From contig NC_092873.1 in the NCBI RefSeq assembly GCF_028372415.1, positions 352,325,890-352,389,889 of the forward strand: a stretch of 64,000 nt of DNA, in the 5' to 3' direction. Below the pieces are notes generated by a model. The model did not search any database, had not been told where the DNA came from, and was given only the letters and a program-made list of their open reading frames with translations. Below are positions 11,345-25,888 of the stretch, in pieces (the first letter of the stretch is position 1; each line of letters begins with the position of its first letter). This stretch comes from Notamacropus eugenii. Lineage: Eukaryota; Chordata; Mammalia; Diprotodontia; Macropodidae. The position numbers were made by a program, and so were the translations under genes.

Positions 11345-12115
11345 TGATGGACTTTGCACTTTATTTTTCCCCTTCTCTTCCTGCTGTTCTTCCTTCTCCG
11401 CCATCTCCCCTTTCTGTCTTCCCCTTCCCCTTCTCTTTTCTCCTCTTCTCCCCATTTCTTTCTCCTCTCCTTCTTCCTTATTTCCTCTCCCAGCCCTCTC
11501 TTTTTCTCCTTTTCCTCTTTCCTTACCTTTTCTTCCTCCTCTCTTTTCTCCTCTTCCTCACTTTCCCTTCCCTTCCTCCTTTCCTTTCTCTCCCCTTTCC
11601 CTTTTTATTTCCCCATTCTCCTTATCATTTTCCTCCTCCTTTTTCTGCATTGTGGTACAGTGGAATGTTAACTGGCTCCAAAGCAAGAAGACAGGGTCTA
11701 AATCCTCCCTCTAATGTTTACCGCCTTATAAATCCACTCAGATTCTCTTGGCCTCATATTTCTTTCTTGTAAAATGAAGGATTTAGAGTATATGACCTCT
11801 GAAGACCTTTATTGTTCTAGATCTATGTTTCTTTTCCCCTCAATCTTTCCTTCTCTTCCATTTTCCTCCTCCCCTATCCTATCTCACTTCTTCTTCCCCT
11901 TCTTTCCTCCTTGCTTCATTCCCCCCTCTCCTGTTCCTTCCACATCTTCTTTATCAGCTACTTTATCTTCTCTCACTCCTCTTTTCCCTCTTCCTCTTTT
12001 TAGTCCCTTAACTTTTTTCCTTCCCCTGTCTTCCACTCCTCCCCCCTTCCTCTTTCTTTCCCTTCTCCCTCACTTATTCTTCTGTCTCTATCCCTTCTTT
12101 CTTCTTCCCCTCATC
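11345..12115. repeat. Long polypyrimidine (CT-rich) tract split by a SINE remnant
   Basis: Two runs (about 11380-11640 and 11832-12115) are almost pure C/T on the plus strand. A degraded SINE lies between them (11645-11830; CATTGTGGTACAGTGGAAT, GACAGGGTCTAAATCC). Open frames of 105-161 codons in all three plus frames are artefacts of the lack of stops. Such tracts can form triplex (H-) DNA. Confidence 0.85.
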
Positions 12116-12795
12116 GTAGAAAATGTTTGGGCATTGAGAAGGTAGAAGGTTGGCATTTCTAGGCCCATCTCAGTGTGGAGACTGATAAAAATCATGGAAT
12201 GTCTTAACAGGTCCCTGGGTGACGTGAGGCCCACAATGCTCATTTATCCACATCTTTCCAGGAGAGCCCAAACACAATTCAACGCTAGCAGGACTGGCAG
12301 AGGTTGGGGGTGGCGGCAGGGGTCAGGGGTGAGAGGGTGGTCCTTATCGCTCCCTTCATGTTTCCGTTTAGTTCTGCCTTGTGCTGGAAGACTTTCCTTC
12401 AAGAGTTCTATAAGACAATGGCAACCAGCACCAAACTAGAGACTGGTTACTATTTACACAGAAAAACTCCAATCTAGGTCATAGGATTGAGAGATCAGAG
12501 GGAATATAAAACCCACCTGATTTTACCGAGAAGGGAATTGAGTCCCAAACTATACTACAAAGTTAAACAGGCACCCTGTTGAGCCAGGACATCTGTACAT
12601 ATATCTTCGAAAATTACAGTGGATAGACAAATTACAGTGGGTAGAACTGAATGAGAGGAAATCAAACTGGACTGCATTTAGTAAACTACGTAGCTTCCCC
12701 CCATTCCTCTGTCCCTACCCCAGCTTCTCCTTGAAATAAAGGCCCATATTTTTTTAACACCAATGTTCTTTCAGTGAAAAAAAAGTATATAGTTT
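12116..12795. other. No gene recognised
   Basis: Mostly unassigned; an 88-codon frame at 12173-12439 has no recognisable domain. Confidence 0.3.
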
Positions 12796-12797
12796 TT

Positions 12798-13045
12798 CAA
12801 GGAGAGGCAGTATAGCATAACAGATAGAAACCTGGCCTCCTATCTAGGAAGAGGTAGGTTGAAAGCCTGCCTCTGACACACTTGTGACCTTGGGCAAGGC
12901 AATTAATCTCTCAGGGTACTGGGAAACTCTAGAAGATCCCAAGTTACAGAGAAGATAGGTGCCAACCTGCACTGATAGAGAGAGTATCCATAGCCAGGAG
13001 TTTCCTATAACAGCGAAATGACAAGTCCAGGGGTATGTATCTGAG
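12798..13045 (+). mobile_element. Marsupial SINE, long degraded copy
   Basis: AGGCAGTATAGCATAACAGA, CTGCCTCTGACACACTTGTG, then AAGTTACAGAGAAG and GAGTTTCCTATAACAGCGAA, in the family order. Confidence 0.65.
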
Positions 13046-13389
13046 TTATTCTTTAAAACTCTAATTCAACGATCAATCAGGACTCCATAGAATCAGTGAT
13101 GATCCATGCCACCTATGACCTGACAGAAAGGTAATAGTGATTGACAATGTGGATCTCCTGAAAGAAAGGTGACTCACGATGCTGAATGAAAAAATACATT
13201 CTTGGACACGGCTAATGCAAGAATTTGTTTTGTTTGGCTATCCATATTTATTATTTACTAAAAATAATGGCTTTTTCAATTATGGGTTTTTCCCAGAATT
13301 TTTAAGATAAGTGGAAAAGAAAATAAATTCTTGCTAATTACAAAAAAGTAAAATTAAATAAAATTACATTAAAAGAAAAAAAGAATATA

Positions 13390-13482
13390 AACTCTTTGAG
13401 AGTGATGATTGTTTTGCTTTTATTTCTGTCTCCAGGCTTAGCACACTGCCCGACACATACTAACTCCTTAATACATTATTTT
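13390..13482 (+). repeat. L2/L3-type 3' tail
   Basis: ATAAACTCTTTGAGAGTGAT, CCAGGCTTAGCACACTGCC and TCCTTAATACATTATT. Confidence 0.6.
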
Positions 13483-13507
13483 TTTCACTAAAAAAAGTAT
13501 ATCAACA

Positions 13508-13625
13508 TAGGGGGCAGCTAGGTGGTGCTAGAGTCAGGATAACCTCAGTTCAAATCCAGCCTCATACACTTACTAGTTGTGTGACCCCGGGCATGTCACT
13601 TAATTCTGATTACCTAAAAAAAACC
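13508..13625 (+). mobile_element. Marsupial tRNA-derived SINE
   Basis: AGGGGGCAGCTAGGTGGTGC, CAGTTCAAATCCAGCCTC, TTGTGTGACCCCGGGCATGT. Confidence 0.85.
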
Positions 13626-14049
13626 ATCCCCAAAACAAATGTGTTATGAGTACTTTTTTTCTCCAAGTACTGATTGTTAAACATTTACTGACATACTCCT
13701 GAATGTACCCCACTACTTCACCATCAGGTGAAGACTCCTCTTTAACACAGGAAAAAAAAGAATTAAGCAAAGCCAGTCAATGCAATGAAAACATCTGGCA
13801 GGGTGGGCAGCATTCCATGCCCATAGTTCCCCTCCTCTACTAAAAAGAGGGAACTGCTCCATCTTTTTTTCTCTGAGGCCCAGACTAGTCTTTACAATGA
13901 TGCAGCTTCATTTTAGTAATACTTTAATTTCCATAAGCCTAATCATTGTGCATACTTTTTGCCATGTTTCACTTCTGTCAGTATTTGCTTAGACATCTTA
14001 CCATACATCTCTCTGAATTACTCATGCTCATCATTGCTTACCTTTTTGC

Positions 14050-14540
14050 TATAAAGGAAGGTAGTAGCTACCAATAGATCTTATAACCTCCATATGTCAG
14101 ATGAGGAAACTCTGTTCAAAGCACATTCCTGCGTTCTGCAGATACAGACCAGGAAGGCTGGAGCAACCCCTCTCTCCCATTCCACTAAGAGGTCCTCTCA
14201 GCTCTAGACTTAGGAACCCAAACCAGAGGAATCCTAACCTCCCAAAAGAAGGGTTAGGCTCTTTTGTCTTATTATCTTTAGCTCTTTAAGCATCTATACT
14301 AATGCCCTAAGGAAAATTACTTATAATATAGGTTTAGGTTCATGTCTAGGATAACCCTGCAGTGAAGTGATGGAACAATGTGGTTCAAATATAGAATAGC
14401 TATTTATTTCCTGTGCACAAAAGATCAGCAAGAATAAATAGACAGGAAAAGCAACAGTAGTAACATAACTATACTATTATACTCTTCCAGAAGGTTATGA
14501 CTTTAAATATCTATAGCAGGTTCTGGGATTGACCACATTC
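14050..14540 (+). repeat. Dispersed repeat, related to 17.07-17.17 and 18.17-18.24 kb
   Basis: GGTTAGGCTCTTTTGTCTT...TTTAGCTCTTTAAGCAT and TATTTATTTCCTGTGCACAA resemble GGTTTAGGCTCCTTTGCTC...TTTAGTTCTTTATGTAT at 17.07 kb and GTTTATTTCCTCTATGCACA at 18.19 kb. In the second copy a LINE-1 sits between the two parts. Family not recognised; ends approximate. Confidence 0.4.
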
Positions 14541-14604
14541 ACTTGTAAGTAACCCCTCAGCCTTCTGCTTGATTCATACCCGTATTTCATTTAATATCCC
14601 TATA

Positions 14605-14862
14605 TTCATTTAATGGGTGTATCTCACTCAAAGTGAGAATTTGATAAGACCCTAGCCTAAAATGGCCAGGGTTTCCCATTGCATCCAGGGCCATCACCAG
14701 TTGTCATGATGAATATCTAGCCACTGGACCTAGATGGCTCTGGAGGAGAAAGTGAGACTGGTGACCTTGCACAATCCTCCCTCGCTCAAATCAAAGTCAA
14801 CTGCAAGTCATATTATCATCTTGATGTTATGATCCTCTTTGAAAACAAAGGATAAACGCAAC
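14605..14862 (-). mobile_element. Marsupial SINE (TTTGTCCTTCATTTTCGAAG family), minus strand
   Basis: TCACTCAAAGTGAGAATTTG, AAAATGGCCAGGGTTTCCCA, GGAGGAGAAAGTGAGACTGG and CCTCTTTGAAAACAAAGGAT match the reverse of the family also present at 20.8-21.9 kb. Confidence 0.7.
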
Positions 14863-15189
14863 CTATATTTAACCTTATCCTGAGCTCTAGTACAGGCCAG
14901 GAGTACATTTAGGTACTTTCTTATTAATTAACAAAATTGCCACCTCTTTCTCATCAATTAACTAGTTAGATTGAGGCCCCCCCCCCCCATCCTTAAATAT
15001 TATTTCCTGGCCATCTCCAAGCCATATTGCTTGTCCTTTGGCCTCCTTCTCATGCCTTCTCCCATCAGAACTTGAATTGCTGCCCCTAGGAGGACCCTGG
15101 GCTCTTACTGGTGAGCTTTCACCTTATTGCACCCAGTCTTGGGTGAAGTATGCCACTTTCTGATCATCTCCAACCTATATTGCAAGCTA

Positions 15190-15385
15190 TGTGTGTACTG
15201 TCTGCTACACATACCACCCCTGTCCAGCTCTTGCTCCCCTACGCGCATTGCCTTCTCCATTAGAATACAAGCTCTTGGAGGGCAAGGACTGTTTTGTTTA
15301 TTTGTATTTGTGTCTTCAGGGCTTAACACCGTGCCCGGCACATAGCAAGCACTTAGTAAATACTTTTCACTCATTCATTCAATAA
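15190..15385 (+). repeat. L2/L3-type 3' tail
   Basis: ATACAAGCTCTTGGAGGGCA, GTGCCCGGCACATAGCAAGC and CACTTAGTAAATAC. Confidence 0.7.
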
Positions 15386-15389
15386 ACTG

Positions 15390-16800
15390 ATGAACCCTTC
15401 TTTCCTAATAGTAATTATGTAAAATTCCTTAATGTATTAGAATGAAATAAATATTAACATCACTGAATATACAATTTTAGCAATGAACCAATAATAAAAG
15501 ACAAATAAGTATTTACAATATTTTAGCTGTGAGAAAAAAAAACATAGCCAGGATCAACCTACTCACTCATTATAATGACAATGACTTGTCTTCACTTCTG
15601 AAAACACAATTTCACATTAGACTCACTCAAGATACCAATGAAAGCTGTTTACTGGGTGGTACTCTAGTGAAATCACGGTCAAACAAGCAGTCTAATTCTT
15701 CTCCCTGATATGCATGTTCATAGCCTCTCACACAACCAGGTGCTAGGGCAAATTAAAGTTCATCACCCAACTTCTGAATACAGACCAGTAGATGATTAAA
15801 TATTGCTCATAATTATTTTGAAAAATCTGTGGCTCCACCACTACCTTGCTGGGCTTTATTCTCTTGCTTTGAATGACCCTTCCCCCCAGAGATGCAGAAT
15901 ACAGGAAGTCAATAAACTGCAGCTATGTCGTTTTATTACAGCAAAAATGTAAAAATATCATCATTCTCACCTGGAATGCTCCACTTGCAATCATATTCCC
16001 AGACCTCCTGGTTGCCATGTCAGCTTTTCTTTCTGGAGTACTTGTACTTTCTGGAGTACTGTATTTTCTGGAGTACTGAAGCACACAGTCCTGAAGTACT
16101 CCTCTTTTTCTCCCACCCCAGCCAGCAGGGAGGGGTTCCATGACTTGGAGCAGTCCCACCATCTGCTTAATAGTGACTGGAAAATAAGGGATGTGCCTTT
16201 TCATTTGCCTGTCAAGAGTCACAGTAGCTGGCAGTATCCACCATTTTGTCTCATCAGCTGCTTGATTTTCTGGTCTTAGATGCTTTCTGGATCCACAGTG
16301 CTGGCTCCAGACAACTTCTCTAGCCAGCATATTGAGTTAGGGTTGCCTACCACAGCTCAGTATGACTGCCATACCTGTGACCAGACTGAAAAATCTCTCT
16401 CAAGGTCAAAAAACTGTGTAGTAGTGTCTAGATTTCCATGGCCCTTCCTCTTATCATGAGAATTCTTGTCTGTTGTGAATGAATACCTGGGGTAATCTTG
16501 ATGCTTCCTTGAGAGAGGGAGAGGCATTTCATTGATCTGAAAAGCTTTGCCATTCCTTTATTTCTCAAATGACCACCATCTTGGGTCCTGAAGGTATAAA
16601 ATCATTTAAAAGTGATAAGGTGACATGTAATAGAAGGTAAAACAAGAACACCTGTTATATTTAGAAGGATGTTTGATAAAGAAGCTTGAGTGTTTCCTGA
16701 GGAGGGCTGCCAGGATGATGAGTTTATGAAACAGAAATCTGACAATTAGAACCCTGTCAAGGCTCAAGGACTGGATCTGCTGTGCTTTCTCCATCTTCTG
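15390..16800. other. No gene recognised
   Basis: About 1.4 kb with no clear repeat. A 135-codon minus-strand frame (15923-16330) crosses four near-identical TTTCTGGAGTACT(TG) units at 16026-16079 and shows no known domain. I do not call it a gene. Confidence 0.35.
16026..16079 (+). repeat. Short tandem repeat of about 15-18 bp (TTTCTGGAGTACT unit)
   Basis: TTTCTGGAGTACTTGTACTT, TTCTGGAGTACTGTATTT and TTCTGGAGTACTGAAG follow each other, giving about three copies of a CTGGAGTACT unit. Confidence 0.8.
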
Positions 16801-16802
16801 CT

Positions 16803-17000
16803 AAGTCATTCAGTCAGTCAACAAGCATTTATTAAGCCCTTAGTATGTGCCAGACATTATTGCCAAGTGGTAGGGATACAAAGAAAGGCAAAATCATAGT
16901 TCTCCCCTCAAATAATTCATATTCTAATGGGGGAAACAGTATTCAAACAACTATGTAAATACAAGATATAGATAGTGTAAATGGGAGTTAACTGCATGGA
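16803..17000 (+). mobile_element. Marsupial CORE-SINE (CAACAAGCATTTATTAAG family)
   Basis: CAACAAGCATTTATTAAGCC, AGTATGTGCCAGACATTAT, GATACAAAGAAAGGCAAA, TCTAATGGGGGAAACAGTAT and CAAACAACTATGTAAATAC. Confidence 0.85.
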
Positions 17001-17164
17001 GCTCACACATGTGGAGACCAGGCTAAGTGTTAGGGGATCTAACTAGATTAGATCTGCTATGTGATGTAAAGGTTTAGGCTCCTTTGCTCATATTCTTTAG
17101 TTCTTTATGTATCAGAGACCCAGGAAAAATTGCTTAAAGTACATGTTTGGTTCATGGTTAGGGT

Positions 17165-18085
17165 CTATGCTCAAAAGAGGAAATAAAAAGGTTTGCATTG
17201 AAATGAAAATTAAAACAACTTGGAGGTACCACCTCACACCTATCCAACTGACAAATATGGTTGAAAAGGAAAATGATAAATATTGGAGAAGATGTGGGAA
17301 AACTGGAACATTAATGCATTGTTGGTGGAGGTGTGAATTGATCCAACAATTCTGGAGAACAATTTGGAATTGTGCTCGAAAGACTACAAAACTGTACATA
17401 GCCTTTGATCCAGAAATACCACTACTAGGTCTGTATCCCAGAGACATCACAAAAAAGGGAGAAAGACACATATGTGCAAAAATATTTATAGCAGCTCTTT
17501 TTGCAGTGGCAAAAAATTGGAAATTGAAGGGATGCCCATCAGTTGGGGAATAGTCGAACAAGTTGTGATATATGAATATAATGGAATACTATTGTTTCAT
17601 AAGAAATGATGAGCAGGTGAACTTCAAAAAACCTGGAAAGACTTACACAAACTGATGCTAAGTGAAGTGAGCAGAACCAGGAAAACATTGCACACAATAA
17701 AAGCAATATTGTGCCATGACCAACTTTGATAGACTTAACTCTTCTCAGCAGTACAAGAATCTAAGACAGTTACAAAAGACTCGTGATGTAAAATGCTATC
17801 TACACCCAGAGAAAGAACTATGGAGTTTGACTGCAGATCGAAACATTCTATTTTCTCTTTTTGTTGTTGTTTTTTTCCTTTCTTGTGATTTTTCCCTTTT
17901 ATTCTGATTCTTTTTTCACAATACAACAATTGTGGGAATATGTTTAATATGATTGTATAGGCATAGGCTATATCAGATTGCTTGCTGTCTTGGGAAGGGA
18001 GGTAGAAAAACATTTGGAACTCAAAATCTCGTAAAAGTGAAAGTTAAAAGCTAAAATGAAAAATAAAGAAATTTAAAAAATAAAC
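17165..18085 (+). mobile_element. LINE-1 3' end with ORF2 C-terminal region
   Basis: The translation at about 17200-17550 carries the LINE-1 ORF2 C-terminal signature: TWRYHLTPIQLTNM, WRRCGKTGTLMHCWWRCELI, then FDPEIPLLGLYPRDI and FIAALFAVAKNW. It continues through AATACTATTGTTTCATAAGA and the 3'UTR blocks to AACTCAAAATCTCGTAAA and an A-rich end. 5'-truncated, with stops in the last part of ORF2, so inactive. It is inserted in the older dispersed repeat described at 14.05 kb. Confidence 0.9.
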
Positions 18086-18129
18086 TCACAGTTCCTTCAA
18101 GGGAGTTTTCTAAGACCAAAACAAAATGA

Positions 18130-19800
18130 AAACAAAGACAAAAGAAAGGTTCTCATTGTACCATGTAAACTAGGTTATGAAACAGCTGTTTATTTCCTCT
18201 ATGCACAAGAAATTCTAATCACAAAGACCCATAAATATTCATTGATCGAAAATTAAAAGTATTCCTATATTCTCCTGGGACGTTGAAACTTAAAACCATC
18301 AGGATATGAAGAAGTTTGTGGGACAGCACACCAGCATTTCACTTTTCACCTCGGTTCTGCACTGTCCAGACAATTTCCTTCAGGTCTGTCTTCTGGGAAG
18401 TCACACCAGGAGTTGCATTTATCTAGCTAGGGGCCATGTCCCCCCTCCCAGAAGTGATTTAGTGGATACAAAGATTGCTCCTCTCCCACTAACTGATGAT
18501 CCAGGATCCCCAGAACTCTCCAACTTACAAGGTTGAGCCAGACACATCCATACAACTAGGCAAAGAAATTGAACAGGATTGGCAGACAGGGACCAGAGGT
18601 CCAGACTTAGTCTCCCCTGAATGTGACAATTGCTTTAGCAATGAGGTTCACTCAGTCTACCAATTCTGCCATAATTGGAGAAAGGACCAGCCCAGTGAGA
18701 CAGAACTACTTCTTCTATATTCCAGAGACAGAAAGGAAGAGAGCAAGCCAGATATTGCCTCTCCATTTTAAGCTAATGCAGTCCCTCCTCAGCAGCCATT
18801 ACAAGGTTAAGAAAACAGTAAAAATCCAGTAAAGTAACACATCCCAAAGTGTTATAACCTTTATATGCCAGCACATAAGGTGGGCTAGAAGTAAGCAGGG
18901 CAGTTTTGCACATGCTCCAAGGGATGCAACCCTTCTTAGGCAAGGAATTGGAGATATTAAGCCTAAAGAAGAGAACACTTTAGCGAAGGAAACTTTAGTA
19001 ATGAGGGAAATTATTATTTTTCTATTATATTAATAACCCATTATTAACTAGTATCTAGGCTTTTTATTTCCTCATTTAGGGCCCAGACCCTGTAGAAGAT
19101 CAGTCAGTCTCTGAAGGACATGGCTAATTAATGAGATGTCCCTAATCCTGGAGTAACATGCTCCTTGATCTTGATCTTGGGTCAGATCCCACCCAACTAG
19201 GAGACCTTACTAGTGTTTAGAGTGTAAACAGAATCCAGTCTAGGTGAGTTTTTGCCCCCAGGAAATGAGCCCTTGCCTAGTAACTCTCCATTAGAATTTA
19301 GGGTGATCCAGCTCATGAAAGAGAAAACTAACCAGAGGGGGCTGGGTGGAGATTGCTAGAAGACTGTCCAGTTTGCTGGAGGTGGATGAGTGAAGATCAA
19401 GTCACTGTCTTCTCAGCAGGAAGAGCTGAAGACTTCTAGCCCATCTCCTTATTAGATATTCACCAATCAGGGTTGATTTATTCTTGTCAGGGACGTCCCC
19501 ATTTACAAAGGTATTTAAAATATTCATTGTTTCCATTGGGGGTCTTTGGTTTTCCAAGAGAAACTACTGATCATCAATTTATTATTAGCTAGTCTAAATA
19601 ACAAATTGATTATTAATTACCCAGAATTTCTGTCTCTTGAGTTTTCCATTCATCACAGTGAACTGTTAATCAGTATGGGTTAATAGAAAATTTTTTTATA
19701 AAGGGATAATCCTGGGTCTCTCTCTGACACAGGAAAAATTGCATGCTGGGAAATGATGTTCTATAAAGCAGGACAGAACATCTTGGCTTGCCAGGCTCTC
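18130..19800. other. No gene recognised; old repeat-like in its first part
   Basis: 18170-18240 pairs with the repeat at 14.4 kb. The rest is unassigned. Two overlapping frames (18306-18536 and 18496-18771) show no known domain. Confidence 0.3.
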
Positions 19801-19812
19801 TCTAGAGGAGAG

Positions 19813-19914
19813 AATATATATACATATATATATATACGTATATATGTATATATATGTGTATGTATATGTGTGTGTATACACACACATATACATATATCTG
19901 TGGTATATGTGTGC

Positions 19915-19951
<37 letters not shown>

Positions 19952-19972
19952 TGTATGTATGTATGTATGTAT
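19813..19972. repeat. Compound TA/TATG microsatellite ending in (TATG)n
   Basis: An alternating TATATA/TGTGTA region is followed by about 13 tandem ATGT units (19921-19972). Frames across it translate to YVCM repeats and are artefacts. Confidence 0.95.
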
Positions 19973-20572
19973 CTGTGACTCCTGATAGACAATTGAAAAG
20001 GCATCATCTTCCTGTATTCCCCTTGGCTTAAGGTAGGGGTGGGATTAGACATCATGCTATCAGTGGAAGTGTTTGACCTAGAGTGTTGGCCTGGAAGTTC
20101 AGGCTTTTGGAGTTTAAGGAAGGTTTTTTCGTTTTGGTGAGCTAGGGAAGAAACAGAGATGCTATGCCAGTGGGGCATATTAGAAATATCTCCTCTCTCC
20201 ATGGTCAGATGGGACATGCCTGGGGCCAAGATAAGAGCCAGGTAAGATTACACTCAACTCTCCCAGCCTCAACCCCTACATACTTCTACCTCCCCTGCTT
20301 TCTTCCTCAAGAGAACATATGTAAATCCAAAATTTATCTCTTCTCATTAACGTTGTTTAGTTTCTGTTTAATCAGTGCTAATTAAAACAAAAAACATCAA
20401 ATTGGGAGGGGAAGACCCTCAGGGTTGCTGGCCAAAACAGAAACTATTACTATTGACATTCACTCTGAGCCAGGAGGGCCCAAAATATAGCCATTAAGTG
20501 GAGCTTGGGCAGGGACCTATTGTGGTCCAATCTAGGAGTTTCAGAGTGAAATGTGTTTAAGATTTTGTCTTT

Positions 20573-20672
20573 GAGGAGGGAGGGAGGAAGGAAAGAAGGA
20601 AGGGAGCGAAGGAGGCAGGAAGGAAGAAAGGAAAGAAGAAAGGAAGGAAGGAAGGAAGGGAAGGAGGAGGGA
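20573..20672. repeat. (GGAA)n-type purine tract
   Basis: GAGGGAGGGAGGAAGGAAAG units repeat with variation for about 100 bases; purines only on the plus strand. Confidence 0.9.
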
Positions 20673-20814
20673 ATCTTGCCAGTTAATCCCGAGTAAACTG
20701 GGCAGCTTCTGGCCATCAAAATTGCCTTCCTTTGAAGAGAAGGAGAGGAAGAGGGAGAAGAGGAGCTGAGTTACCCAGATGACTGAGTCCCCTTTCAGGA
20801 AGTTCAGACTACTC

Positions 20815-21885
20815 ACTGGTTGTTTGTCCTTCGTTTTTGAAGAGAACCATGACATCAGGGAAAGGATGACATGACTTACAGTTGACTTTGATTTGAGTTA
20901 AAGTGGCCATCCCTTGACTCACTTCTTTTTTTTATTTTGAATTATTTTATTTGTTTTCAATTTTCTACAATCACTTCCACATATCTTAGATTTTTTCCTA
21001 CTCCCTCCCCCTCCTTCTCTCCTCCTTCCCCACTCCCTCCCTGAGATGGCATGCAATCTTATAAAGGTTCTACACATACATTTCTATTAAATACATTTTC
21101 ACCTTAGTCATGTTGCATAGAAGAATTAAAATAAATGGGAGAAACCATAAGAAAAACAAAACATAACACAAGAGAAAATGGTCTGCTTCATTCTGCAATC
21201 CAATTCCATAGTTCTTTCTCTGGATGTGGAAAGCATTTTTCCTCAAGAGTCCATTGGGAATTTTTTTAGGTCCTTGCATTGCTATGAAGGACTTAAGTCT
21301 ACCAGAAAAATTCCTTGCACACTGTGGTTGTTGCTGTATACAAAGTTCTCCTGGTTCTGCTCCTTTCACTCAGCATCAGTTCATATAAGTCCTTCCAGGC
21401 TTCTCTGAAGTCTTCCTGTTCATCATTTCTTATGGTATTCCATTACATTCGTATACCACAATTTGTTCAGCTATTCCCAGTTGATGGGCATCCCCTTAAT
21501 TTCCAGTTTTTGGCCACCACAAAGAGAGCTGCTCTAAATATTTTTGTACACATGGGACCCTTTCCCATTTTTATGATCTCTTTGGAATACAGCCTTGACT
21601 AACTTCTTAAAGAGGCCTCCTATTCATTGAATAGGCATTACCTCACTCAAAGTGAGAACCTGAAAAGACCTTGACCTAAAAAGGCCAGGGTCTCCCAGTG
21701 CATCTTGGGCTGTCTCCAGTCCTCCTGATGAATATCTGGTCACTGGACCCAGTTGGCTCAGGAGGAGAAAGTGAGATTGGTGACCTTGCCCAGCCTTCCC
21801 TCACTTAAATCCAAGTCAACTGCAAGTCATGTCATCAGATCTCTGATGTCATAGTCCTCTTTGAAAATGAAGGACAAACAACAAT
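20815..21885. mobile_element. Inverted SINE halves flanking a LINE-1 3' end
   Basis: TTTGTCCTTCGTTTTTGAAG (about 20823, plus) and CCTCTTTGAAAATGAAGGAC (about 21861, minus) are the same SINE end in opposite orientation. The minus part runs 21607-21885. A LINE-1 3' end (20927-21592, minus) lies between, flanked by CCTTGACTCACTTC at 20913-20926 and CCTTGACTAACTTC at 21593-21606, a 13/14-base target-site duplication. The two SINE halves thus formed an inverted repeat before the LINE-1 landed. Confidence 0.7.
20927..21592 (-). mobile_element. LINE-1 3' end, 5'-truncated
   Basis: Minus-strand wording: TACACATACATTTCTATTAA, TCTTTCTCTGGATGTGGAAA, CACTCAGCATCAGTTCATAT, TTCCCAGTTGATGGGCATCC, then GATCTCTTTGGAATACAG. 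A near-perfect 14-bp target-site duplication flanks it. Confidence 0.8.
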
Positions 21886-21914
21886 CAGTGCTAATAATGA
21901 CTGTATAAAGCAAG

Positions 21915-22165
21915 AAGAGGGGAAGGATCAAGCATTTGAATGCCTATTATGTTAAGTGCTTTACAAATATCATCTCATTTGATCCTCACAACAACCCTAG
22001 TAGGTTGATGCTATTATTATTCCCATTTTGAAGCTGAGGAAATTGAGACAGAAAGATGCCAAGTGACTTACCCAGGGTCACACAGATGGTAAATGTCTGA
22101 GACCAGACTTGAAATCAGGACTACCTGACTAGCTCAGCACTCTACCTACTACACCATTATAACTG
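21915..22165 (+). mobile_element. MIR-type CORE-SINE, near full length
   Basis: AAGTGCTTTACAAATATCAT, ATCCTCACAACAACCCTAGT, the GGTCACACAGATGGTAAATG core and the CACTCTACCTACTACACC end are in order. Confidence 0.8.
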
Positions 22166-22179
22166 ATCTGGTTTAAGTG

Positions 22180-22880
22180 CTTAATTGTTTGCAAAATTAT
22201 TTATTTTAATTTATTATTTATGAAAAGGGAGTTACTAAAAGAGAAAAGAAAAATGCTTTAAAATATGCATATATATTATACACACAGATGTGTGTAGGTA
22301 TATTATATTATATAGTACATTACATATAGTATATTATATAGGTAAGTACATCATATACACACACATATGTGTGTGAATATATAATATATGCATATATTAT
22401 ATATGGAGAGAGAGAGAATTTCAGACCTTCTTACTAAAATCATCAGAATTCTATCTTGATTAGAGAGTCAAGCTAAATGAGAGAGAATATATTAATGGTT
22501 ATATCTGATAAAGTTCTCAAAGTAAAGCAAAAGCTGAATACTAGGTTTTGCCTTGACAGAAGTATGAATCATGAGTAAGTAAATATAAGACAGAGAAGGA
22601 TGCTGGGTCTGTGAAGAACAGGAGATTTTCCCTTAGAGGCAGGAACCTCAGACAAGTTTACTCTCCTCTTTATACTCTTCTGGCAGAGTCATCAATCCCA
22701 CTGAGCCCGGAGTCGTTTAGACAACAAGTATTTATTAAGCACTTACTACGTAAAGAGGAAAATATAAATTCCCCTGGGGGGAGAAAACCTCCTTGGTTGA
22801 TAAAAACTTATGTGAAAACTATAAGTCAGTTTGACAGAAGTTAGGCTTAGACCAACATCTCATACCAATATATTCTATTC
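22180..22880. other. AT microsatellite-like region and unassigned sequence
   Basis: TATATTATA/ACACAC/TGTGTG alternations occupy 22260-22415. A CORE-SINE remnant (CAACAAGTATTTATTAAGCA) lies at 22721-22755. No gene. Confidence 0.5.
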
Positions 22881-23038
22881 ATTTACTTATTTTAATTTTC
22901 CCCCCTTACATCTCAAAACAATTTTCAACATTAATTTTTAAAGCTTTGAGTTCCAAATTCTCCCCCTCCCCATCCTCATTGATACAGCAAGCTATTTGAT
23001 ATAGGTTAGACATGTGAAGTTATGTAAAACACTTTCTT

Positions 23039-25888
<2,850 letters not shown>

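Noticed and set aside
11287-12145. Long open frames rich in Pro, Leu, Ser and Phe
   Set aside because: They exist in all three plus frames because the strand is nearly pure C/T and lacks stops.
15923-16330. 135-codon minus-strand open frame
   Set aside because: Spans a small tandem repeat, no domain, no supporting signals for a gene.
17112-17561. 149-codon minus-strand frame
   Set aside because: Antisense shadow of the LINE-1 ORF2 C-terminal region on the plus strand.
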